Assembly (NCBI GenBank): GCA_014802265.1
Contig: JAAVCP010000026.1
Span: 1-64,000 of the forward strand
From: Bacteroides sp.
GTDB taxonomy: Bacteria; Bacteroidota; Bacteroidia; Bacteroidales; Muribaculaceae
Reading direction: 5' to 3'
DNA length: 64,000 bases
The translations under genes and the position numbers were made by a program. The notes beneath the pieces were generated by a model, which saw nothing but the letters and a program-made list of their open reading frames with translations, was not told where the DNA came from and searched no databases. Below are positions 35,232 to 43,594 of this stretch, one piece after another. The first letter of the stretch is position 1. Every line of letters starts with the position of its first letter.

Positions 35232-37406
35232 TTAGCGATCCATAGTCACGAGGAGTTCCTCATTATTACGGGTAATCTCCATGCGTTTCTTAATAAACTC
35301 CATTGCCTCAAGTGAATTCATATCGGCAAGATAATTGCGTAGAATCCACATGCGGTTTAGAGTCTCCTGCGGGAGCAAAAGATCATCGCGGCGTGTGGAA
35401 GATGCGATAATATCCACAGCCGGGAATATACGTTTGTTGGAAAGTTTGCGGTCAAGCTGAAGCTCCATGTTACCTGTACCCTTGAATTCTTCGAAAATCA
35501 CCTCGTCCATCTTTGAAGAAGTTTCGGTGAGTGCGGTTGCTATGATTGTCAGTGAGCCACCGTTTTCAATATTACGGGCGGCACCGAAGAAACGTTTAGG
35601 TTTCTGAAGGGCATTAGCGTCCACACCGCCTGAAAGGATTTTACCGGAGGCAGGAGATACTGTATTAAAGGCGCGGGCAAGGCGTGTTATAGAGTCAAGC
35701 ATAATCACAACGTCATGACCACATTCCACAAGTCTTTTAGCCTTCTCCAGAACTATGTTGGCAATTTTCACGTGGCGCTCGGCGGGTTCGTCAAAGGTAG
35801 AGGCAATTACCTCTGCATTGACACTGCGTGCCATGTCTGTCACCTCCTCCGGGCGCTCGTCAATGAGCAACATTATAATATAGGTGTCGGGATGATTTTC
35901 GGAAATAGCATTGGCAATATCTTTAAGCAGAATTGTCTTACCGGTCTTCGGGGGTGCGACAATAAGGGCGCGTTGACCTTTGCCTATGGGGGCGAACATA
36001 TCTACTACGCGTGTTGAAATATTCGCTGACATACCTTTTGTGATTTCAAATTTCTCATCTGGGAAAAGTGGGACAAGATGCTCAAACGGCACTCTGTCTG
36101 CAATTACTTCCGGCGACAATCCGTTGATTGAGAGCACTCTCACCATAGGATAGTATTTATCTCCTTCATGGGGAGGACGTATAGATGCTTCTACCACGTC
36201 ACCTGTTTTCAACCCATATTCCTTTATCTGGTTTTGTGATACATACACGTCATCCGGGCTGCTCAGATAGTTGTAATCGCCTGAGCGAAGGAATCCATAA
36301 CCCTCGGGCATAATTTCAAGTACACCATAGGTGTCAAGAATGCCGTTAAGATCATATTCCGGTTCCGGCTGATTAATTGGAGGATAACCTAATTTCTGCT
36401 GAAGGCGTTGTTGTTTTTTGAGTTGATTTTTCTGTTGTTTTGTCAGTGGTTGCTGAGATGTGGCACCCGGTTCGCGCATCTGAATAGGTGTCTTCTGGGG
36501 AGCAGGCAAGGCTTCTTCGATAATCTTATCACGCTGTGGCTGTTGTAATCGGTCGGTATTGTTCTGGTTATTATTTTTTTGTCCTCTTGGGGTAAACGTT
36601 TTTCCTTTTGTGGGAGTGAAGAAGGAGAAAAGTGATGAAGAGGCATTTTCATCAAGTTTTTGACCACGCGGAGTGAAGACCTTCATCTTAGGGTGATTAG
36701 GCTCTTCTACAGGAGCCTGTTCCGGTTGCTGTTCTTGTATAGGTTCGGGTTCAGCAACGGGGACTATGTCTGCATTTTGAATTTCCTGGCTGGTTTCCTC
36801 AACCTTATCGGGTTCTTCAGAAGTAGTTTTATCTTCGTCATTGATGATGTCACTCTCAGGAACATTTTCTTCAACCGGTTCTTGGAATAAGTCATCAGCC
36901 TTCTCTACTGGAATTAGTGGGAACATATTTTCAACTGTCTGCGGTTCGACTGTCTCATTAGTCTCATCACTTTTTTGACTTTTTTTCCTACTCCGTTTCT
37001 TAGGTTCAGCAGGAGTGGATTCAAAAACAGTATTTTCAACTTGCTGAGTCTCTTGTTGTTCCGGTTGAGGCGTTTCTTCTGCTTTGGATTTCCTACCCTT
37101 TTTTTTAGGTGTTGGATTTTCTTCTTTTCCCTCTTGATTTTCAGTGGCAGGGGTTGTGTCTTTTTGTTTTGATTGGTTGGCGTCGGTATTTTTCTTCGCC
37201 TTTTTAGCACGCGGTTCTTTCTGAGTCTTCTTTTTTTCGCTGGATTTAGTCACGAAGTCTTTCGCCGACGACTCCGCCTGCTGATCAAGTATGGCATCAA
37301 TTAGTTCGTCACGCGACGATGATGCCCCGTTTTTAATACCCATGGAATCGGCAGTCTTTTTGATTTCTTCGTCGTCCATGGCGAGTAAGTCATTGATATG
37401 CAACAT
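35232..37406 (-). CDS. rho: Transcription termination factor Rho with long disordered insert
   Basis: 724 residues against ~420 in E. coli. The Rho N-terminal SAP-like helix bundle ([18 protein letters not shown]) is followed by ~280 residues of low-complexity Lys/Glu/Pro/Gln-rich sequence. The RNA-binding domain (~345-430, [20 protein letters not shown]), the Walker A motif [15 protein letters not shown], Walker [17 protein letters not shown] and the catalytic C-terminus are intact. Bacteroidetes Rho proteins commonly carry such inserts, linked in other species to RNA binding or phase separation. First gene of rho-ybaK-aroC; a leader of about 290 bases would allow autoregulation. Confidence 0.97.
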   Translation of the reverse strand: MLHINDLLAMDDEEIKKTADSMGIKNGASSSRDELIDAILDQQAESSAKDFVTKSSEKKKTQKEPRAKKAKKNTDANQSKQKDTTPATENQEGKEENPTPKKKGRKSKAEETPQPEQQETQQVENTVFESTPAEPKKRSRKKSQKSDETNETVEPQTVENMFPLIPVEKADDLFQEPVEENVPESDIINDEDKTTSEEPDKVEETSQEIQNADIVPVAEPEPIQEQQPEQAPVEEPNHPKMKVFTPRGQKLDENASSSLFSFFTPTKGKTFTPRGQKNNNQNNTDRLQQPQRDKIIEEALPAPQKTPIQMREPGATSQQPLTKQQKNQLKKQQRLQQKLGYPPINQPEPEYDLNGILDTYGVLEIMPEGYGFLRSGDYNYLSSPDDVYVSQNQIKEYGLKTGDVVEASIRPPHEGDKYYPMVRVLSINGLSPEVIADRVPFEHLVPLFPDEKFEITKGMSANISTRVVDMFAPIGKGQRALIVAPPKTGKTILLKDIANAISENHPDTYIIMLLIDERPEEVTDMARSVNAEVIASTFDEPAERHVKIANIVLEKAKRLVECGHDVVIMLDSITRLARAFNTVSPASGKILSGGVDANALQKPKRFFGAARNIENGGSLTIIATALTETSSKMDEVIFEEFKGTGNMELQLDRKLSNKRIFPAVDIIASSTRRDDLLLPQETLNRMWILRNYLADMNSLEAMEFIKKRMEITRNNEELLVTMDR

Positions 37407-37702
37407 AAAATGTTAATTATGTTATGGGTTTTGTCACAGATTTCTGCTCCCTCGGAATTTTGTCTTTCTGCATAAGAGCAGAAGACAAACCACATTTTTC
37501 TAATGTCAGAAAGATTTTTATTACCGAGAAGATAATAACAGAGAATTGTGATTGGTTGATAATTAGATAGATTTGGTTATCCGGCAGTCATCTGCCCACA
37601 TATTTCATGAAAAGCATTCATGAAAGGGTGAAAGAATAAAAAGGAGAGGGAAGATAACCTCATAAAATGGAACATCGGCATGAAGCCTTATGTTTGATGA
37701 TG
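37407..37702 (-). other. Long leader region of rho
   Basis: If the promoter at 37703-37734 is used, rho mRNA has a leader of about 290 bases. No ORF or strong hairpin is obvious. Minus-strand C-rich, G-poor stretches in it would suit Rho loading, but I could not measure this. Confidence 0.4.
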
Positions 37703-37734
37703 CAAAATTAAGAATAAAAACTAAATTTTACAAA
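37703..37734 (-). promoter_or_regulatory. Predicted promoter of rho
   Basis: Minus strand TTTG (37734-37731), 20 bases, TAATTTTG (37710-37703): an exact match to the Bacteroidetes consensus. Confidence 0.7.
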
Positions 37735-37851
37735 TATAAAATGTAAAACCATGCAAAAAGATGATGAAATAAGCCTGAAGCACGTATACTGGAAGTGCAA
37801 GAACAAACACAGTTCTTACACTTTATCATAGGTTTTACTTTTTCTAATGAT

Positions 37852-38274
37852 TCAGTTGTCATTGTTTAATGAGGAATAAATTTCAAGAATCAGATCTTTG
37901 TCTGTGCTGTTGATAGAAAAATGTCCGCTTTCTATACGGCAGTTTATGGTAGGAGCCATTATTACAGAATCGTTAAACACAAATCCTATCCTTTTTCCTA
38001 TTCTGCGTTCTGTAGCAGTGGCCCACTGCTGTATCATTTTCTCTTTCAATATTCCATTTATGATTGCCATTCCCGGATAGGAGGTTGTGTCAATAGACAC
38101 TGTGTCAAAGTCTTTTGTAGTAACAATTGCTTTCCCTTCAATCATATTTTCCGGGATGTCAGCTACGGGATACCACCCATTGACTCGGTGTAACGAGGAA
38201 CAGGCAGTAAAAATCACAACATTAATGCAAAGAAGAAACTTTATTGTGATTTGTTGTTTTTTACTTATTACCAT
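37852..38274 (-). CDS. Lipoprotein with SecD P1-head-like domain
   Basis: 140 residues with a lipoprotein signal (LLCINVVIFTACSS, Cys at 26). The C-terminal part (WATATERRIGKRIGFVFN, MAPTINCRIESGHFSI) matches the P1 head subdomain of SecD/SecDF, where similar residues read GK.IAIVLD..V.SAP.IN..I..G...I. It is far too short to be a translocase subunit and has no membrane helices. A free-standing, lipid-anchored head domain is likely; the role is unknown. A TAACTTTG -7 box lies ~80 bases upstream (38361-38354). Confidence 0.65.
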   Translation of the reverse strand: MVISKKQQITIKFLLCINVVIFTACSSLHRVNGWYPVADIPENMIEGKAIVTTKDFDTVSIDTTSYPGMAIINGILKEKMIQQWATATERRIGKRIGFVFNDSVIMAPTINCRIESGHFSINSTDKDLILEIYSSLNNDN

Positions 38275-38353
38275 AGTTTGGAACTCTTACGGGAGATATA
38301 AGGTTTATTTTAAATCTTCTTATTTTGTCAAAATTGCTTTGGCTTTACTTATG

Positions 38354-38361
38354 CAAAGTTA
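38354..38361 (-). promoter_or_regulatory. -7 box upstream of the SecD-head-like lipoprotein gene
   Basis: TAACTTTG on the minus strand. No TTTG at the proper spacing was found, so it is a weaker call than the other promoters. Confidence 0.4.
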
Positions 38362-38518
38362 ACCAAAGCAACTGAAATATAAGCCATCTTTATCTTTAAA
38401 CTTTTAGGGTTGTAAGATGAATTGATCAATAAGATAAAATTTCTTTTTTGAGGCTGATACTGATGGGCTTTAAAATAAAATTAGTAACTTTGCAGTAAGA
38501 ATTAAAATATAAAATATT

Positions 38519-38623
38519 ATGAAAATGTCGATTATTGCATATCTGCCTCCTGTCGGAGCAATTATAGGAAGTCTGATTGGAAATTACATATATAAAAACA
38601 ATCAGCGTAAAAAAGTGAAGTAA
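38519..38623 (+). CDS. 34-residue small membrane protein
   Basis: A short ORF reading MKMSIIAYLPPVGAIIGSL, then GNYIYKNNQRKKVK. It has one hydrophobic segment with Gly spacing (GAIIGSLIG) and a basic C-terminal tail, as expected for a single-pass small membrane protein with the tail in the cytoplasm. A TAACTTTG -7 box lies at 38485-38492, ~27 bases before the ATG, and the sequence between is AT-rich as is usual for Bacteroidetes leaders. It is convergent with the acetyltransferase gene, whose stop is 16 bases away. I do not recognise the family. Confidence 0.5.
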   Translation: MKMSIIAYLPPVGAIIGSLIGNYIYKNNQRKKVK

Positions 38624-38638
38624 CCACTTTTAATAACT

Positions 38639-39202
38639 TCATATATTTTTGATAACCTTTGCCGGGATTCCACCGACAATCGTGCGTGGTGGCACATTCT
38701 TGTTCACTACTGCACCTGCGGCTATAACGGCTCCCTCTCCTATAGTCACTCCTTGAAGAATAGTGACATTAGCCCCAATCCAAACCTTATTGCCAATTTT
38801 TACTGGTGCCGGAATCATATCTGCGCGGTGATCCGGATCTATTACATGATTGAGTGTGGCTATCACACAGTTATGACCCACAAGCACATCGTCACCTATA
38901 GTTATGCCTCCCTGATCCTGAAACTTACAACCGGAATTTATAAAAACACGTTTACCTATTTTAAGATTTTTACCGCAATCAGTATAGAAAGGAGGAAACA
39001 GCCCTAAACTATCATCAACTTCAGTACCTGTCAGTTCTGACATAAGTGCCACTATCTCATGATGATTATGATAAGTGTTGTTTATTTCCATTGTGATGCG
39101 AATTGCTTCCTGACTCAATTCGTGCATTTTGGTATGGATTGGAGTGCCTCCGGGTATAACATCGCCGGAATCCATTATATGGATAAATTCTTCTGTTGTC
39201 AT
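38639..39202 (-). CDS. Sugar O-acetyltransferase (maltose/galactoside acetyltransferase type)
   Basis: 187 residues, standard length. An N-terminal helical Mac-type segment is followed by left-handed beta-helix hexapeptide repeats ([38 protein letters not shown]) and the closing [17 protein letters not shown]. The catalytic His lies in [18 protein letters not shown]. It transfers acetyl from acetyl-CoA to a sugar, perhaps in detoxification. It is divergent from an AraC gene, whose product probably controls it through the repeats at 39261-39293. Confidence 0.9.
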   Translation of the reverse strand: MTTEEFIHIMDSGDVIPGGTPIHTKMHELSQEAIRITMEINNTYHNHHEIVALMSELTGTEVDDSLGLFPPFYTDCGKNLKIGKRVFINSGCKFQDQGGITIGDDVLVGHNCVIATLNHVIDPDHRADMIPAPVKIGNKVWIGANVTILQGVTIGEGAVIAAGAVVNKNVPPRTIVGGIPAKVIKNI

Positions 39203-39232
39203 ATCAGTTATTTCAAATCATTTAATTATTTG

Positions 39233-39293
39233 CAAAATTAGTGTGGATTTATGGAAATAACAAACCCAGATTTGGGTAATCTAGACCTTAATT
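39233..39293 (-). promoter_or_regulatory. Promoter with two direct-repeat operators before the sugar acetyltransferase
   Basis: Minus strand TTTG (39264-39261), 20 bases, TAATTTTG (39240-39233). Two related 12-base sites read on the plus strand CAAACCCAGATT (39261-39272) and TAGACCTTAATT (39282-39293), 21 bases apart. They match the perfect pair at 16743 and 16764 in 9 and 10 of 12 positions and lie at exactly the same offset from the -7 box (+28 and +49). Confidence 0.65.
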
Positions 39294-39300
39294 ACTGATA

Positions 39301-39334
39301 TTTGATTCTGTGCCATAAAAAAGCATTATATTTG
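39301..39334 (+). promoter_or_regulatory. Predicted promoter of the AraC gene, possibly leaderless
   Basis: TTTG (39301-39304), 22 bases, TATATTTG (39327-39334). The ATG starts at 39339, about where transcription should begin, so the mRNA may have almost no leader. Confidence 0.5.
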
Positions 39335-39338
39335 TAGC

Positions 39339-40250
39339 ATGAAACAGAATTCAATAGTTGTAAGACTCGACTCAATAGATGCCTATAACAAATTGTATGG
39401 GCTTGAGACAAAACATCCTTTGGTGACAGTGATAAATCTTAACGAGGCAACCAAAGTAGTAAATCATGTTCGGATGGACTATGATGTCTATGCGCTTTTT
39501 CTTAAAAACGGAACGAATTGTAAGATTAAATATGGAAGGCGACCGTATGATTATCAGGAAGGCACTGTTGTCAGTTTTTCTCCGGGACACCTGGTGGATG
39601 TTGACATGGAAATTGATGAGATTGCTCCCAATGTCATTGGACTAATGTTTCATCCTGATCTTATCTATAAAACTAATTTGGCATCAAAGATAAAGAGATA
39701 TAGCTTCTTTGATTATTCTCAGCGTGAGGCAGTGCATCTGTCGGCAGCTGAAAGAAAGACTTTTATAGAATGTCTTGAACGGATAAAAGGAGAGATTGAA
39801 CACCCTGTAGATAAACACACCGCTGCTATAATTACAAGTCATATACAACTCCTTCTTGATTATCTCACACGTTTCTATGAACGGCAGTTTATCACCCGCA
39901 GTAAAGTTAATTCTGACATACTTAATAAATTTGAATCTGCATTGAAAGAGTATTTGGCATCAGGGCAATCAAAGGAAGGAATACCAACTGTAAATTATTT
40001 CGCAGAATTAGCACATCTTACCCCGGGATATTTTGGTGATATGATTAAGAAAGAGACAGGCATAACAGCTCAGGAGATTATCTCCCGTAATATTGTTGAA
40101 ATTGCAAAGCAGCGCCTCTCAGAATCAAATGATGACATAAGTATAATAGCCTACGAATTAGGGTTTCAATATCCACAACATTTTTCCCGTATGTTCAAAC
40201 GTGTCACAGGAATTAGTCCAACGCAATTCAGAGAGAAATCAGCCATTTAG
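39339..40250 (+). CDS. AraC family transcriptional regulator
   Basis: 303 residues. The N-terminal ~190 residues form an AraC-type ligand-binding (cupin-like) domain. The C-terminus has the two HTH motifs: ELAHLTPGYFGDMIKKETG and DDISIIAYELGFQYPQHFSR, ending FKRVTGISPTQFREK. It is divergent from a sugar O-acetyltransferase. This regulator group in Bacteroidetes often controls adjacent reductase, hydrolase and acetyltransferase genes. The shared 21-base-spaced repeats at 16743-16775 and 39261-39293 are probable targets. Confidence 0.92.
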   Translation: MKQNSIVVRLDSIDAYNKLYGLETKHPLVTVINLNEATKVVNHVRMDYDVYALFLKNGTNCKIKYGRRPYDYQEGTVVSFSPGHLVDVDMEIDEIAPNVIGLMFHPDLIYKTNLASKIKRYSFFDYSQREAVHLSAAERKTFIECLERIKGEIEHPVDKHTAAIITSHIQLLLDYLTRFYERQFITRSKVNSDILNKFESALKEYLASGQSKEGIPTVNYFAELAHLTPGYFGDMIKKETGITAQEIISRNIVEIAKQRLSESNDDISIIAYELGFQYPQHFSRMFKRVTGISPTQFREKSAI

Positions 40251-40296
40251 AGATCATCTTACCTATTAAAGAACATCACCGCATTAAGTACAGAGG

Positions 40297-40981
40297 GTGA
40301 TAGGAAGATATCCGAATAACTTCAGATTTCTCCGGTCACCCTTTGCCATATTAAAGTATATTAGGTATATAAATTACTCTTCTGAGAATACTGTTGCCGG
40401 TTTGCAATTAGGTAAATTAATGAATAATTTTCGTCTGGTGGAAATGGTTCTTAACGGTGATTATATTGGACTCTATTTTCTGACTGAAACAATACGCATA
40501 GATAAAAACCGCGTCAATATCTATGAACAGCAAGACGGTGAAACAGATCCGGAGCTTATAACGTTAGGCTGGCTTATAGAGGTAGATAACTATAAAGATG
40601 AATGTCAGATAACCTTACTGGAAAATGACAGTTGGAATCTGACTCTGCGCTATCATTCTCCTGAATATTTATCAACACAACAGTTGCAATGGTTTACTAA
40701 TGAGTTTAATACAATAAATTCCGCAATATACTCAAACGATAAGAATTCAACAGACTGGGAAAACTATATAGATGTGGAAAGCATGGCACGTTTCTTTATC
40801 ATTCAGGAAGTAATGGATAACCCCGATGGTTTTCATGGCAGCTTTTATTTGCATAAAGATTTGTCAGAAGATGCAAAGTGGATAGCGGGCAATCTGGGAT
40901 CTTGTGTGCTATAATCAGGAGAAGACCGATTACACTTTCAAAATGAAAGCACATTATAGGATTGGATTACTTGGGGATTAG
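40297..40981 (+). pseudogene. Broken CotH-kinase family gene
   Basis: The frame from the GTG at 40297 encodes a piece of a CotH-like kinase: AGLQLGKLMNN, MVLNGDYIGLYFLTETIRID, EVMDNPDGFHGSFYLHKD. It then runs off at ~40891 into WIAGNLGSCVL and stops at 40914. Shifting by one base at 40892 restores the family sequence (IWDLVCYNQEKTDYTFKM) up to a stop at 40979-40981. Restoring AGPIWD would need the loss of two bases to be undone. The N-terminal ATP-binding part and the C-terminal half are missing, and the 3' end runs 15 bases into tilS on the other strand. Confidence 0.75.
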
Positions 40982-41911
40982 ATAAAGAAGATGGTTTTGG
41001 AGTCTAAGAGAACCATTGCGGAGTTTCCACGTCTTGATGTCCGGTTTATTGGCAGCAATGGCGGCAATGACTTCTGAGGAAGTGGTGGTAAACGGACCAA
41101 CAGGCTCTATATAACGTCTTACCAATAACTCTGGATCAGGGAAATTCGCTATAGTGGCTGTGGGTAGAGGATTATCGGGAGTGGGCAGATTGGCTGTCAC
41201 ACTGGCTGTGATAACCTTGTTTTCCTCGCGAAGTAATGAGATGCTTCTGTCAAGGGCTTTGTCAAAACCTGCCCAACGAGAGCGCAGAAGAGGGATAATA
41301 TCGTTGCGGAGAAAATTACGTCGGTAATCAGATTCAAGATTGGTGGAGTCAGTGACAAATGAAAGATTTTTCTCACTAATATATTCAATAATTTCCGGAC
41401 GATGGAAGGAGAGTAGAGGACGCCATATTTTACCGGTGTCAGGTAGCATTCCGCGTAGCCCGGAGGTACCTGATCCTCGGAGAAGATTCAGAAAAAGAGT
41501 CTCTATATTATCGTCAGCATTATGTCCTGTGGCAATACGGTCAGCTTTCAGTTCGGTAAGCAGGTGGTTAAACCAATTATGGCGCAGTTCGCGGCAAGCC
41601 ATCTCCTCCGATATTCCTTTATGAGAGGAAATATAAGCTTCCACATCGAAATCTATGGTCTTAAGCTCAACGTCGAGGCGGGAACATATCTCCCTGACAT
41701 GTTCCTCGTCACGCATACTTTCCTCCCCACGTAAGTGAAAATTACAATGTGCGGCAATTACTTCCGCTCCTGAGGCACGGACTGCCGATAACATTGCCAC
41801 GCTGTCGGCACCACCGCTTACCGTAGCAATTACTCTACTTATTCCCAGCTTGTTAAACTGTCTCCGACATGAGATTTCAATATAATTTTTCCTTTTTTTG
41901 ATTGCGTTCAT
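40967..41911 (-). CDS. tilS: tRNA(Ile)-lysidine synthase, short form
   Basis: 314 residues. The PP-loop ATP pyrophosphatase motif is intact (ATVSGGADSVAML), as are ATGHNADDNIETLFLNLLRG and RPLLSFHRPEIIEY. It modifies C34 of tRNA(Ile) to lysidine with ATP and lysine, an essential step for AUA decoding. It ends about 100 residues earlier than E. coli TilS and seems to lack the C-terminal TilS_C domain; short forms exist (Aquifex). The 3' end lies against a decayed CotH gene, so loss of a terminal domain by deletion is also possible. Confidence 0.9.
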   Translation of the reverse strand: MNAIKKRKNYIEISCRRQFNKLGISRVIATVSGGADSVAMLSAVRASGAEVIAAHCNFHLRGEESMRDEEHVREICSRLDVELKTIDFDVEAYISSHKGISEEMACRELRHNWFNHLLTELKADRIATGHNADDNIETLFLNLLRGSGTSGLRGMLPDTGKIWRPLLSFHRPEIIEYISEKNLSFVTDSTNLESDYRRNFLRNDIIPLLRSRWAGFDKALDRSISLLREENKVITASVTANLPTPDNPLPTATIANFPDPELLVRRYIEPVGPFTTTSSEVIAAIAANKPDIKTWKLRNGSLRLQNHLLYLIPK

Positions 41912-42147
41912 AATCCTTACATTTCATTCTGAATATGTTATTTTCAATGCGAAGTTACGAAAAAAACATAAAAATCACTTGTCCGATACAAAATAAAAAT
42001 TTTCCTTAACAAAACAGGGGAGATGTGTGTTATAATTGCGTAGGGAGATTGTATCACTACAGTTTACCCTACATATAGGAGTAAAAATCCTGCGTTATAT
42101 TTTATAAACAAATAACTAAATAACTAATAAATAAAAGCTTAATTATT

Positions 42148-42702
42148 ATGGCAAAAGAATGGATATGCACAGTATGCGGATATGTGGCAGAAGGTGAAGA
42201 GGCTCCCGCAAAGTGCCCTCAGTGTGGTGCTCCGGCGTCAAAGTTCAAAGAACTTGATCAGAAGGAACTTCTCCAGTTTGTCACTGAGCATGTGATCGGC
42301 GTAGCAAAAGATACCGATGAGGAAATGAAGAAGGATCTCAACAATCACTTCCTTGGTGAGTGCACAGAGGTAGGTATGTATCTCGCTATGTCCCGTCAGG
42401 CTGACCGCGAGGGATATCCTGAAGTAGCAGACGCTTTCAAGCGTTATGCATGGGAAGAGGCAGAACACGCTGCCAAGTTTGCAGAACTTCTCGGTGACAT
42501 GGTTTGGGACACTAAGACTAATCTTGAGAAGAGAATGTATGCAGAGGCTGGCGCGAATGCCGACAAGATGCGTATTGCCAAGAACGCTAAGGAGGCTAAC
42601 CTCGACGCTATCCACGACACAGTTCATGAGATGGCTAAGGATGAGGCTCGCCACGGACAGGGCTTTGCAGGTCTTTACGAGCGTTTCTTCAGCAAGAAAT
42701 AA
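42148..42702 (+). CDS. Reverse rubrerythrin (NADH peroxidase)
   Basis: 184 residues. The N-terminal rubredoxin domain ([27 protein letters not shown]) is followed by a ferritin-like four-helix domain with the diiron ligands in [13 protein letters not shown] and [12 protein letters not shown]. The domain order, rubredoxin first, marks the reverse rubrerythrin group that reduces peroxide with electrons from NADH via a reductase. It is a cytoplasmic oxidative-stress enzyme of anaerobes. It stands alone between tilS and the efflux operon and ends at a strong hairpin. Confidence 0.93.
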   Translation: MAKEWICTVCGYVAEGEEAPAKCPQCGAPASKFKELDQKELLQFVTEHVIGVAKDTDEEMKKDLNNHFLGECTEVGMYLAMSRQADREGYPEVADAFKRYAWEEAEHAAKFAELLGDMVWDTKTNLEKRMYAEAGANADKMRIAKNAKEANLDAIHDTVHEMAKDEARHGQGFAGLYERFFSKK

Positions 42703-42733
42703 TTAATTCGGAAATTTTCTGAACCTAAAAATG

Positions 42734-42768
42734 AAGGGGAGGTGGTGCTCACGCATCAGCCTCCCCTT
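42734..42768 (+). terminator. Terminator after reverse rubrerythrin
   Basis: Arms AAGGGGAGG (42734-42742) and CCTCCCCTT (42760-42768), with further pairing possible inside, followed by TCTTC. It could also serve the convergent efflux operon. Confidence 0.7.
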
Positions 42769-42835
42769 TCTTCAACCTAACTACACTTACTGATATAATT
42801 GTATTACTTCTATTATATAGGGAAATTGTATTTTC

Positions 42836-43585
42836 TTATTGTATGTTTTTGTTGTCATTCGGGTTATTTTTAAGCCGTGACATAAACTCATCTTTCTTTG
42901 TGTCTGAAATAGGAATATATGTCTTACCGAATACTATCCGGCTCCTTTCCACTATTTCCACTTGGTTAAGATTGACGATGAATGAACGGTGAACCCTTAT
43001 GAACCGGTCGGAGGGAAGAAGTTCTTCCAATTCCTTCATACTCATCAGGGAACTCACCGGATCGCCTTGCGTGCGATAGAAGATAACACGGTCCCTCTGC
43101 ACCTCAACATATTTTATGCTGTCAATCTTCATCTGGACAAGACGATAGTCTGACTTGACAGTGATAAGGTCAATAGAAGAAGTGGGCTGAGACGTGTTAC
43201 TTGAGAGATACGCCTTTCTCATTGCATGCCACATCAGAGCTTTTCCGACAGCTTTCATAAACTCCGGATAACTCACCGGCTTAAGCAGATAATCGAGGGC
43301 ATTGACCTTAAAACCTTGCAGGGCATATTGCTCGTAGGCTGTCACATAGATTATGCTTGTGTCGTCAGGCACCACGCTTGCAAACTCAATCCCGTTAAGC
43401 AATGGCATATTGATGTCGAGAAAAATCAAATCCACGCTGCCTGAAACGACATGTTTCACTGCCTCGGCTGCTGATTCAAAGCAGCCAAGAAGATTAAGAT
43501 CCGGGGTTTTCTCCACGTAACTCTTTAGAAGTTCCCGGGCAAGGGGCTCATCATCAATTATTATGCATTTCAGGGGTTGGTCCAT
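42836..43585 (-). CDS. LytTR response regulator
   Basis: 249 residues. The receiver domain has the acidic pair IIDDEPLAREL, the phospho-acceptor Asp in LIFLDINMPLLNG and the Lys in LLKPVSYPEF. The C-terminal LytTR DNA-binding domain includes SDRFIRVHRSFIVNLNQVEIVE. It starts 9 bases after the kinase gene. As the last gene of the efflux operon it probably feeds back on the tolC promoter, where two direct repeats with 21-base spacing are found at 49372 and 49393. Confidence 0.95.
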   Translation of the reverse strand: MDQPLKCIIIDDEPLARELLKSYVEKTPDLNLLGCFESAAEAVKHVVSGSVDLIFLDINMPLLNGIEFASVVPDDTSIIYVTAYEQYALQGFKVNALDYLLKPVSYPEFMKAVGKALMWHAMRKAYLSSNTSQPTSSIDLITVKSDYRLVQMKIDSIKYVEVQRDRVIFYRTQGDPVSSLMSMKELEELLPSDRFIRVHRSFIVNLNQVEIVERSRIVFGKTYIPISDTKKDEFMSRLKNNPNDNKNIQ

Positions 43586-43594
43586 ATTTCAATT

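Noticed and set aside
36914-37210. 98-codon Lys-rich minus-strand ORF
   Set aside because: Alternative frame of the low-complexity Lys/Glu-rich insert of Rho; composition explains it.
40297-40914. 205-codon CotH ORF as an intact gene
   Set aside because: It lacks both ends of the family and the homology continues in another frame after 40891.
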